This document shows, piece by piece, positions 1 through 5,710 of a stretch of 6,196 nucleotides of DNA. The position numbers and the translations under genes are program-made. Under the pieces are notes generated by a model. It was not told where the DNA came from. It saw nothing but the letters and a program-made list of their open reading frames with translations, and ran no database searches. This DNA comes from an uncultured Burkholderiales bacterium (GTDB lineage: Bacteria > Pseudomonadota > Gammaproteobacteria > Burkholderiales > Burkholderiaceae_C), in contig CAIODE010000497.1 in NCBI GenBank assembly GCA_903856875.1, positions 1-6,196 of the forward strand, given 5' to 3'. Position 1 is the stretch's first letter. Every line of letters starts with the position of its first letter.

Positions 1-69
1 AAGCTGAAGCAGTACCTGGCTGTTGCAATTCAAAGGCATGTATTTGCTTCCTCTGACTGCCAAGTCCTG
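1..69. other. Non-homologous stretch fused in frame to iscS
   Basis: These 69 bases are open in the iscS frame. Counting back from the PLP lysine and the active cysteine, their 23 codons fall exactly where IscS proteins carry the near-invariant FGNPASRSH segment and the following FGW. The residues here ([20 protein letters not shown], then QVL) show no resemblance to it, and neither other forward frame restores it. Homology starts abruptly at about position 70 with AVEKAR. I see a breakpoint. It could be a chimeric or low-quality contig end, a rearrangement, or an insertion junction. No known element is recognisable in it. An open frame of 23 codons is not surprising by chance. Confidence 0.6.
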
Positions 70-1137
70 GCTGTAGAAAAAGCACGTGTCGATGTGGCCG
101 AGCTCATCGGTGCCGACCCCCGCGAAATTGTCTGGACCAGTGGCGCCACCGAGTCCAACAATTTGGCTATCAAAGGAGCTGCGCAGTTTTACAAAAGCCG
201 CGGCAAGCACCTGATAACCGTTAAAACAGAACACAAAGCTGTGCTCGACACCATGCGCGAGCTTGAGCGCCAAGGTTTTGAAGTCACTTACCTTGATGTT
301 CAAGAAGACGGCTTGCTTAACCTCGATGTTTTCAAGGCCGCTTTGCGACCCGACACCATCTTGGTCAGCGTCATGTTCGTCAACAACGAAATTGGCGTCA
401 TTCAAGACATACCTGCCATTGGCGCGATTTGCCGCGAAAAGGGCATCATCTTCCACGTCGATGCAGCGCAGGCCACTGGCAAATTTCACATTGACCTCAG
501 CACCTTGCCTGTCGATTTGATGAGCCTGACAGCCCACAAAACTTATGGCCCCAAAGGCATTGGCGCCTTGTATGTGAGCCGCAAACCTCGCGTGCGCCTC
601 GAAGCGCAAATGCACGGTGGCGGCCACGAGCGTGGCATGCGTTCTGGCTCTTTGCCCACGCACCAAATTGTGGGCATGGGCGAGGCCTACCGCATTGCAC
701 GACTCGAAATGGACCAAGACATTGCCAAAGTCAAAGCCTTGCAACAGCGCCTTTTCAATGGCTTGAAAGACGTCGAGCAAGTGTTCTTAAATGGCCACCC
801 TACAAAGCGAGTGCCCCACAACATCAACATGAGCTTTAACTATGTTGAAGGCGAGTCGCTCATCATGGGCATCAAAGGTTTGGCCGTGTCTTCGGGCTCT
901 GCTTGTACCTCTGCCAGTTTGGAGCCTAGCTATGTGTTGCGTGCCCTGGGTCGCAGCGACGAGTTGGCCCACAGCAGCTTGCGAATGACCATGGGTCGTT
1001 GGACCACCGAAGCCGAAATTGACTTCGCCATTGACACCATCAAAGCCAACGTGGCCAAACTGCGCGACCTGAGCCCCTTGTGGGACATGTACAAAGAAGG
1101 CATTGACCTGAGCACCATTCAGTGGGCTGCCCACTAA
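1..1137 (+). CDS. iscS: Cysteine desulfurase IscS, 5'-partial
   Basis: IscS is a cytosolic PLP-dependent enzyme that converts L-cysteine to alanine. It holds the sulphur as a persulfide and passes it to IscU and other acceptors. The frame is open from position 1 and gives 378 codons, against about 404 residues in Escherichia coli, so roughly 26 N-terminal residues are outside the window. Visible landmarks are VWTSGATES, the EHKAVLD histidine, HVDAAQ, the PLP lysine in AHKTYGPKG (codon 180, equivalent to K206) and the persulfide cysteine in [10 protein letters not shown] (codon 302, equivalent to C328). The C-terminal [14 protein letters not shown] tail, a family hallmark, is intact. A GTG at 94 is internal and not the true start. 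The first ~23 codons do not match the family (see the separate entry), so the reliable part begins near 70. It heads the operon seen here, 31 nt before iscU. Confidence 0.92.
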   Translation, partial: KLKQYLAVAIQRHVFASSDCQVLAVEKARVDVAELIGADPREIVWTSGATESNNLAIKGAAQFYKSRGKHLITVKTEHKAVLDTMRELERQGFEVTYLDVQEDGLLNLDVFKAALRPDTILVSVMFVNNEIGVIQDIPAIGAICREKGIIFHVDAAQATGKFHIDLSTLPVDLMSLTAHKTYGPKGIGALYVSRKPRVRLEAQMHGGGHERGMRSGSLPTHQIVGMGEAYRIARLEMDQDIAKVKALQQRLFNGLKDVEQVFLNGHPTKRVPHNINMSFNYVEGESLIMGIKGLAVSSGSACTSASLEPSYVLRALGRSDELAHSSLRMTMGRWTTEAEIDFAIDTIKANVAKLRDLSPLWDMYKEGIDLSTIQWAAH

Positions 1138-1168
1138 CATTGAACCGAAGAATTAAGAAAGTATCACC

Positions 1169-1558
1169 ATGGCTTACAGTGAAAAAGTTGTTGATCATTA
1201 CGAAAATCCCCGCAACGTGGGCTCTTTTGAAAAGGGCGACGAAGATGTGGGCACCGGCATGGTGGGCGCGCCCGCTTGCGGCGACGTCATGAAATTGCAA
1301 ATCAAGGTCAACCCCCTTACGGGTGTCATTGAAGATGCACGTTTTAAAACCTACGGCTGTGGCTCTGCCATTGCTTCCAGCTCACTCGTGACCGAGTGGG
1401 TCAAGGGCAAAACATTGGACCAAGCGGCGGCGTTGAAGAACAGCGAAATTGCTGAAGAGCTGGCATTGCCTCCCGTCAAAATTCACTGCTCCATCTTGGC
1501 CGAAGACGCCATCAAAGCGGCTGTCGAAGACTATAAGAAAAAACACGCTGCGGTTTAA
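1169..1558 (+). CDS. iscU: Fe-S cluster assembly scaffold IscU
   Basis: IscU is the cytosolic scaffold on which IscS-derived sulphur and iron are assembled into a [2Fe-2S] cluster before transfer to apo-proteins. The 129-residue product is nearly collinear with the 128-residue E. coli protein and begins MAYSEKVVDHYENPRNVGSF. The ligands are C37 and D39 (APACGD), C64 (TYGCGSA), and H106-C107 (KIHCSI). The HscA recognition motif LPPVK lies at 100-104, directly before the third cysteine. A one-residue insertion near residue 50 shifts later numbering by one. The ATG has a weak purine-rich ribosome site (AAGAAAG at 1155-1161). It lies between iscS and iscA with short gaps, as in the standard isc operon. 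Nothing is missing or unusual. Confidence 0.98.
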   Translation: MAYSEKVVDHYENPRNVGSFEKGDEDVGTGMVGAPACGDVMKLQIKVNPLTGVIEDARFKTYGCGSAIASSSLVTEWVKGKTLDQAAALKNSEIAEELALPPVKIHCSILAEDAIKAAVEDYKKKHAAV

Positions 1559-1582
1559 TACTGCAGGTTGCGAGAACTACAC

Positions 1583-1906
1583 ATGGCCATCTCATTGACA
1601 GAAGCTGCAGCGCGGCACGTGTCGCGCTACATCACCAAGCGCGGCAAAGGCGTAGGTGTGCGTCTGGGCGTTAAAACCACCGGTTGCTCCGGCTTGGCCT
1701 ACAAACTTGAATACGTCGACGACGTGGCCCCAGAAGACGTGGTCTTTGAAGACCATGGCGTCAAGGTGCTCATCGACCCCAAAAGCTTGGCCTACATCGA
1801 CGGCACCGAGCTTGATTTTGTGCGCGAAGGTTTGAACGAAGGTTTCCGTTTTAACAACCCCAATGAACGCGATCGCTGCGGCTGTGGCGAATCGTTCCGC
1901 GTGTGA
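1583..1906 (+). CDS. iscA: A-type iron-sulphur carrier IscA
   Basis: IscA is an A-type carrier of the HesB/IscA family that binds iron or a cluster and hands it to apo-proteins. Starting at the ATG at 1583 gives 107 residues, the same length as E. coli IscA. The three family cysteines are in place: C35 (TTGCSGLAY) and C99/C101 in the C-terminal CGCGESF. A TTG five codons upstream at 1568 is also in frame, but it would add an atypical MRELH extension, so I prefer 1583. The gap from iscU is 24 nt with only a weak ribosome site, and the stop codon overlaps the hscB start. ErpA and SufA share the fold, but the position between iscU and hscB points to IscA. Confidence 0.96.
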   Translation: MAISLTEAAARHVSRYITKRGKGVGVRLGVKTTGCSGLAYKLEYVDDVAPEDVVFEDHGVKVLIDPKSLAYIDGTELDFVREGLNEGFRFNNPNERDRCGCGESFRV

Positions 1907-2442
1907 TTTCACTGCAGGCGTCAGACTTTGAGCTGTTTGGCTTGCCCGTAGCTTTTGCATTAGACAGGTCGCATCTAGACCTTCAATGGAAGTCTTTGCA
2001 ACGCGAAGCCCACCCCGACCGATTTGCCTCTGAAGGCACTGCCGCTCAGCGCATTGCCATGCAATGGTCGGTGCGCATCAATGAAGCCTACACCCGACTC
2101 AAAGATCCTTTAAAGCGCGCAGCTTACTTGTGTGAACTGCATGGTGCGGCTGTGAATGCTGAAAACAATACCAGCATGCCACCTGCGTTTTTGATTCAGC
2201 AGATGGAATGGCGTGAAGCCTTGGATGACTGCAAAGCCATCAAAGCTTCAGCCCCTAAAATTGAAGCACTGGAAAAATTGCTCGAAGAAGTGGATGCGTC
2301 TCATGCTCATGTTTTGGCACAAGCCGCTAACCTGATGGATGCTGATCACAACTACACAGCTGCTGTTGGACAGGTGAGGGCGCTTATGTTCATTGAAAAA
2401 TTTGCACACGAAGTGCAGCACGGGCTTGACGCCTGCAATTAA
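1903..2442 (+). CDS. hscB: J-domain co-chaperone HscB
   Basis: HscB (Hsc20) is a J-type co-chaperone that delivers IscU to HscA and stimulates HscA ATP hydrolysis. The product is 179 residues (E. coli 171). It has an N-terminal J domain opening [14 protein letters not shown], the diagnostic HPD tripeptide at 37-39 ([10 protein letters not shown]), and a C-terminal helical domain for IscU binding that includes the family-like [14 protein letters not shown]. The start is GTG at 1903 and shares GTGA with the iscA stop, a 4-nt overlap. No clear Shine-Dalgarno precedes it, so translation is probably coupled to iscA. It lies 28 nt before hscA, its functional partner. The assignment is firm; the non-ATG start is the only mild oddity. 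Confidence 0.95.
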   Translation: MISLQASDFELFGLPVAFALDRSHLDLQWKSLQREAHPDRFASEGTAAQRIAMQWSVRINEAYTRLKDPLKRAAYLCELHGAAVNAENNTSMPPAFLIQQMEWREALDDCKAIKASAPKIEALEKLLEEVDASHAHVLAQAANLMDADHNYTAAVGQVRALMFIEKFAHEVQHGLDACN

Positions 2443-2470
2443 TACGAACGCACAGACATTGAAGTTTTAA

Positions 2471-4366
2471 ATGGCACTTTTGCAAATTTCCGAACCCGGC
2501 CAAGCGCCGGACCCACACCAACGGCGCATTGCCGTTGGCATCGATTTAGGTACCACCCATTCTTTGGTGGCCTCTGTGCGCAACGGCGTGGCTGAGTGTT
2601 TGCCCGATGACAAAGGCCAAATCATTTTGCCCTCTGTGGTGCGTTACTTGCCAGGGCAAGGCAGACAGATAGGCCATGAAGCTGTAGCCAATACTGCCTC
2701 AGATCCAGAGAATACATTGGCCTCTGTCAAGCGATTCATGGGACGCAGTTTGTCTGACATAGCGCATCCAGAAAAGTTGCCCTACAGGTTTGTGAAGCCA
2801 GAAGGCCAAGAGACGCATGCTGATAAAGGCATGCTGTCCATTCAAACCGTTCAAGGTGCTAAATCACCTGTTGAAGTGAGTGCCGAAATTTTGGCCACAC
2901 TTCGATACCGCGCTGAAGACACCTTCAACAACGACTTGCACGGTGCTGTGATCACAGTGCCCGCTTACTTTGACGATGCACAAAGACAAGCCACCAAAGA
3001 CGCGGCGCAGATGGCCGGCATCAATGTGCTACGGCTCATTAATGAACCCACTGCGGCCGCCATTGCTTATGGTTTGGACAATGCCAGCGAAGGCATTTAT
3101 GCCGTGTTCGATTTGGGCGGCGGCACCTTTGACATTTCTATTTTGCGTTTAACGCGCGGTGTGTTTGAAGTGATGGCCACGGGCGGCGACTCAGCTTTGG
3201 GTGGCGACGATTACGACCATGCTTTGGCTGATGCAGCCTTGGCATCCATGGGTCTTTCGGAAGTTCAAGCCAGCTTAAGCGCAGAAGACAAAACCCGATT
3301 GAAAGCTTCAGCACGTGCGGCCAAAGAGGCCTTGACCACATCTTCTGAGGTTTCTTTGGCGTGGACGCATGCAGCGCAGAGCCACGAAGCGAAAGTAACT
3401 CGTGTGCAATTCAACGAAGCAACGGCCGAGCTCACAGCGCGCTGTATGTCTGCCGTTAAAAAGGCCTTGCGCGATGCCAAGATCAAAGCCGAAGACATTC
3501 AAGGCGTGGTCATGGTGGGCGGGTCTACGCGCATGCCCCAAGTGCAAGAAGCCGTGGCAGCCTTCTTTGGCAAACCACCGCTGAACAATTTGAACCCCGA
3601 TGAAGTGGTGGCTTTGGGCGCCGCCATTCAAGCCAATCAATTGGCAGGCAATGACTCTGCCGGCGATTTGCTCTTGCTGGACGTCATTCCTTTGTCCTTG
3701 GGCATTGAAACCATGGGCGGCTTGGTAGAGCGCATCATTCCGCGCAACCAAACCATTCCCACAGCCATGGCGCAAGACTTCACCACTTACCAAGATGGTC
3801 AGACCGCTTTGGCTTTGCATGTGCTGCAAGGCGAACGCGATTTGGTGGTCGACTGCCGCAGCTTGGCTCGGTTTGAATTGCGTGGCATTCCGCCTATGGC
3901 TGCGGGTGCTGCGCGCATTCGCGTCACGTTTACGGTGGATGCCGATGGCTTGCTAAGCGTTGCAGCCAAAGAGCAAATCAGTGGCGTTGAAGCCAAGATC
4001 GATGTGAAGCCTTCCTATGGTTTGAGTGACGATCAAATTGCCAAAATGTTGCAAGACAGTTTTACTACGGCCGAGGTAGACATGAAGGCCAGAGCTTTGG
4101 TCGAGGCCAGGGTAGATGGCGACCGCATGTTGCTGGCCACGCAAAGTGCTTTGAACGCCGATGGCCAATTGCTCAATGTTGAAGACCGTGAACAAATTGA
4201 TTCGCTCATGTTGGCACTGCGCCAGACCGTCGACACCTCACAAGATGCTCAGGCGGTAGAAGATGCCACCCAAGCCTTGGCCCACGCTACAGAAGCCTTT
4301 GCAGCCGAGCGCATGAACCACAGCATTCAAAAAGCTTTGTCGGGTCAAAATATTCAGAACCTTTGA
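2471..4366 (+). CDS. hscA: Fe-S assembly Hsp70-class chaperone HscA
   Basis: HscA (Hsc66) is a specialised Hsp70 ATPase that binds the LPPVK motif of IscU and, with HscB, promotes cluster release. The 631 residues (E. coli 616) begin [19 protein letters not shown], the N-terminal extension typical of HscA and absent from DnaK. Nucleotide-binding landmarks are DLGTTHSL at 25-32, VITVPAYF at 160-167, DLGGGTFD at 214-221 and GGSTRMPQ at 350-357. The interdomain linker [12 protein letters not shown] at 400-411 leads into the substrate-binding domain and a helical lid. A ribosome site GAAG (2461-2464) sits 6 nt before the ATG. It is 28 nt after hscB and 27 nt before fdx. DnaK is ruled out by the N-terminus, the [12 protein letters not shown] linker and the operon setting. 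No frameshift or loss is seen. Confidence 0.97.
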   Translation: MALLQISEPGQAPDPHQRRIAVGIDLGTTHSLVASVRNGVAECLPDDKGQIILPSVVRYLPGQGRQIGHEAVANTASDPENTLASVKRFMGRSLSDIAHPEKLPYRFVKPEGQETHADKGMLSIQTVQGAKSPVEVSAEILATLRYRAEDTFNNDLHGAVITVPAYFDDAQRQATKDAAQMAGINVLRLINEPTAAAIAYGLDNASEGIYAVFDLGGGTFDISILRLTRGVFEVMATGGDSALGGDDYDHALADAALASMGLSEVQASLSAEDKTRLKASARAAKEALTTSSEVSLAWTHAAQSHEAKVTRVQFNEATAELTARCMSAVKKALRDAKIKAEDIQGVVMVGGSTRMPQVQEAVAAFFGKPPLNNLNPDEVVALGAAIQANQLAGNDSAGDLLLLDVIPLSLGIETMGGLVERIIPRNQTIPTAMAQDFTTYQDGQTALALHVLQGERDLVVDCRSLARFELRGIPPMAAGAARIRVTFTVDADGLLSVAAKEQISGVEAKIDVKPSYGLSDDQIAKMLQDSFTTAEVDMKARALVEARVDGDRMLLATQSALNADGQLLNVEDREQIDSLMLALRQTVDTSQDAQAVEDATQALAHATEAFAAERMNHSIQKALSGQNIQNL

Positions 4367-4393
4367 GCTCATTGCTTATTAAAGAAAACCAAA

Positions 4394-4732
4394 ATGCCAG
4401 TCATCAAAATTTTGCCGCACGCTGAGTACTGCCCTGAAGGCGCACAAATTTCTGCGCCCTCTGGCACCAGCATTTGCGAAGCTTTGTTAGAAAACAAAAT
4501 CAACATTGAACATGCCTGCGACATGAGCTGCGCCTGCACCACTTGCCACGTCATTGTGCGAAAAGGTTTGAGTAGCTTGAACGAAGCCGAAGAAACCGAA
4601 GAAGACTTGCTTGACCGTGCGTGGGGCTTAGAGCCCAACTCACGTTTGAGCTGCCAGGCATTCATGGGCAAGCAAGATGTGGTCATTGAAATTCCCAAAT
4701 ACACCATCAACCACGCCAAGGAAATTCATTGA
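4394..4732 (+). CDS. fdx: ISC-type [2Fe-2S] ferredoxin
   Basis: This is the small cytosolic ferredoxin of the ISC system, which supplies electrons during cluster assembly on IscU. It has 112 residues, close to the 111 of E. coli Fdx. The [2Fe-2S] ligands C42, C48 and C51 lie in ACDMSCACTTCH, with C87 in RLSCQAF, matching the positions known for E. coli Fdx. The additional C46 in the same loop is also conserved in ISC ferredoxins. It is the last ISC gene here; the next frame is dnaQ, and there is no iscX between them. An inverted repeat straddles its stop codon. Confidence 0.96.
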   Translation: MPVIKILPHAEYCPEGAQISAPSGTSICEALLENKINIEHACDMSCACTTCHVIVRKGLSSLNEAEETEEDLLDRAWGLEPNSRLSCQAFMGKQDVVIEIPKYTINHAKEIH

Positions 4733-4744
4733 AAGTTTTCCTTG
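4717..4744 (+). repeat. Inverted repeat over the fdx stop codon
   Basis: CAAGGAAA (4717-4724) and TTTCCTTG (4737-4744) are perfect 8-nt complements around a 12-nt loop that contains a further TTC/GAA pairing. The fdx stop (4730-4732) lies in the loop. No T-run follows, so it is not a convincing intrinsic terminator. It could be a weak attenuator or mRNA-end stabiliser between the isc genes and dnaQ, or chance. Confidence 0.35.
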
Positions 4745-4768
4745 CTTGATTGGGTTTACAGTTAGACC

Positions 4769-5476
4769 ATGCGCCAATTATTTCTAGACACCGAAACCAC
4801 AGGCCTCTCTGCAGAGGGCGGCGACCGCGTCATTGAGTTGGGCTGCGTTGAGCTGGTCAACCGCAAGCTGACTGGCAACAACTTACATTTCTATTTCAAC
4901 CCAGGGCGCGATAGTCACGAAGATGCCCTCAAGGTACACGGCATCAGCAATGAATTTTTGCAAGACAAGCCCAAATTTGAAAGTGTGGCGCAAGAAATCA
5001 TTGACTATGTGCAAGGCGCCGAAATCATCATTCACAACGCCGCCTTTGACGTGGGCTTTTTAAACAAAGAGCTTGAAATAGCGGGCCACAAACCCTTCAA
5101 GCAGTCTGTCGAAAGCGTGGTCGACACCTTCGTCATGGCCAAGCAAATGTACCCAGGCAAGCGCAACAGCTTAGATGCACTGTGCGATCGATTGGGTGTC
5201 GACAATTCTGGCCGTACTTTGCACGGCGCCTTGTTAGATGCCGAGTTGCTGGCCGACGTCTACATCAACCTCACGCGCGGCCAAGAAGCTTTGCTCATTG
5301 ATGTGGGTGCAGATGAAGGCAAGCCAGGTTCAGAAGATGCGGTCGACTTGTCTGGCTTTGTATTGCCAGTCATTCAGGCCAATGCCCAAGAGCATGCGGC
5401 CCACGAAGACCAATTGACCCAATTGGACAAAGCCAGTGGTGGCAAGACCATTTGGCGGCAGACCCAGCCTGCTTGA
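4769..5476 (+). CDS. dnaQ: DNA polymerase III epsilon subunit (proofreading exonuclease)
   Basis: This is the 3'-5' exonuclease that removes misincorporated nucleotides within the Pol III core, bound to the alpha subunit. The product is 235 residues (E. coli 243). The DEDDh exonuclease motifs are all visible: Exo I DTET (D7, E9), Exo II HNAAFD (D94) and Exo III HGALLDAE (H152, D157). QEALLI at 172-177 occupies the place of the beta-clamp-binding motif and is a loose match to it. The C-terminal segment ending GGKTIWRQTQPA resembles the alpha-binding tail (E. coli ends GGSCLWRA). It follows fdx by 36 nt with no clear promoter and only a poor Shine-Dalgarno, so it may be read through from the isc operon. 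A generic DEDDh exonuclease is possible but less likely given length and C-terminus. Confidence 0.94.
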   Translation: MRQLFLDTETTGLSAEGGDRVIELGCVELVNRKLTGNNLHFYFNPGRDSHEDALKVHGISNEFLQDKPKFESVAQEIIDYVQGAEIIIHNAAFDVGFLNKELEIAGHKPFKQSVESVVDTFVMAKQMYPGKRNSLDALCDRLGVDNSGRTLHGALLDAELLADVYINLTRGQEALLIDVGADEGKPGSEDAVDLSGFVLPVIQANAQEHAAHEDQLTQLDKASGGKTIWRQTQPA

Positions 5477-5489
5477 CGCCCTAAAAACC

Positions 5490-5519
5490 TTGAAAACTGC
5501 CAATTTTCCATGGCATAAT
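5490..5519 (+). promoter_or_regulatory. Sigma70-type promoter for the tRNA-Val gene
   Basis: TTGAAA (5490-5495) serves as the -35 box and CATAAT (5514-5519) as the -10 box, separated by 18 bp. Each matches the consensus at five of six bases. They lie just after the dnaQ stop, and transcription would start near 5526, leaving a leader of about 18 nt before the tRNA. This is a prediction from sequence only. Confidence 0.65.
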
Positions 5520-5544
5520 TTAAGGCTACGCTGAAAAAGCGATA

Positions 5545-5619
5545 GGGCGATTAGCTCAGGGGTAGAGCACTGCATTCACACTGCAGGGGTCACAAGTTCG
5601 AAACTTGTATTGCCCACCA
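5545..5619 (+). tRNA. tRNA-Val, anticodon CAC
   Basis: This 75-nt sequence folds as a complete tRNA. The acceptor stem is GGGCGAT (5545-5551) with ATTGCCC (5609-5615), including one G-U pair. The D stem is GCTC/GAGC (5554-5557 and 5565-5568). The anticodon stem is CTGCA/TGCAG around the loop TTCACAC (5575-5581), giving anticodon CAC at 5577-5579, which reads the valine codon GUG. The T arm is ACAAG-TTCGAAA-CTTGT (5592-5608). A discriminator A and genome-encoded CCA complete the 3' end (5616-5619). It has its own promoter upstream and an integrase gene 91 nt downstream, which makes it the probable integration target of a mobile element. Confidence 0.97.
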
Positions 5620-5635
5620 TTTGGTGGTTTTCTTT
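5614..5635 (+). terminator. Short terminator-like hairpin overlapping the tRNA 3' end
   Basis: CCACC (5614-5618), which includes most of the tRNA CCA end, pairs with GGTGG (5623-5627) around a 4-nt loop. It is followed by a T-rich run, TTTTCTTT (5628-5635). The 5-bp stem is short but entirely G-C and A-T, and the T-run is suitable for intrinsic termination. Because the stem uses bases of the acceptor stem, it competes with the mature tRNA fold. It may act as a weak terminator; some read-through to the integrase is possible. Confidence 0.45.
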
Positions 5636-5674
5636 ATATATATCAACGCCTGATAGGGTTCTCTTCACGCTGTT

Positions 5675-5689
5675 CTTAGGTTTTCTAAG
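5675..5689 (+). repeat. Small hairpin in the integrase leader
   Basis: CTTAG (5675-5679) and CTAAG (5685-5689) are perfect complements around the loop GTTTT, extendable by a T-G wobble. The hairpin ends about 10 nt before the integrase Shine-Dalgarno sequence. It has no T-run after it. A 5-bp stem is weak and could be chance. Confidence 0.3.
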
Positions 5690-5700
5690 GCAGTGCTCTA
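5690..5700 (-). repeat. 11-nt reverse complement of tRNA-Val in the integrase leader
   Basis: GCAGTGCTCTA here is the exact reverse complement of 5563-5573 within the tRNA-Val gene, covering the 3' strand of the D stem and most of the 5' strand of the anticodon stem. The final A is the first base of the integrase ribosome-binding site. Comparing a 75-nt tRNA with a 90-nt leader, an 11-nt match in one orientation is expected by chance at roughly 0.002, so it is notable. Its role is unknown. Confidence 0.6.
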
Positions 5701-5705
5701 GGAAA
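5700..5705 (+). promoter_or_regulatory. Ribosome binding site of the integrase
   Basis: AGGAAA lies 5 nt before the ATG at 5711 (7 nt from the AGGA core). It is one of the clearer Shine-Dalgarno sequences in the window. An in-frame TAG at 5699-5701 closes the frame immediately upstream, so the site and the stop together fix 5711 as the start. Confidence 0.75.
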
Positions 5706-5710
5706 CTTTC

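Noticed and set aside
94..1137. GTG at 94 as the true iscS start, giving 347 residues
   Set aside because: Homology to IscS continues upstream in the same frame to about position 70, and the family starts some 50 residues earlier. The GTG encodes an internal valine.
3308..3829. Minus-strand frame of 173 codons inside hscA, and other minus-strand frames over iscS, iscU/iscA and dnaQ
   Set aside because: They lie antisense to clearly conserved genes, are low-complexity or Cys/His/Arg-rich, and show no recognisable family. They are shadows of coding bias.
4369..4719. Minus-strand frame of 116 codons opposite fdx
   Set aside because: It is fully antisense to fdx, which carries all four cluster cysteines, and no motif is seen in the opposite strand product.
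1..5476. A novel system hidden in the isc-dnaQ block, or a CRISPR array or insertion sequence
   Set aside because: All genes are canonical, with full sets of conserved residues. No spaced direct repeats, transposase frame or terminal inverted repeats were seen.
1910..5587. CACTGCAGG shared by the hscB start region (1910-1918) and the tRNA anticodon arm (5579-5587) as a possible second integration site
   Set aside because: The match is 9 nt only, around a PstI-type palindrome, inside a coding region. In a 6-kb window this is not remarkable.
5605..5643. An integrase promoter using the TATATATAT tract (5635-5643) as the -10 region
   Set aside because: No -35-like hexamer lies at 16-18 bp from it. 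TTGCCC with TTTATA (5610-5615 and 5633-5638) has 17-bp spacing, but each box matches at only about half its bases.
5541..5672. GATAGGG direct repeat (5541-5547 and 5652-5658) and TTCACGCTG at 5664-5672 resembling the tRNA TTCACACTG, taken as a degenerate tRNA copy or attachment repeat
   Set aside because: A 7-nt match and an 8-of-9 match are each expected by chance (about 0.4 and 0.7 occurrences) when a tRNA-sized segment is compared with the leader, and the leader does not fold as a tRNA.
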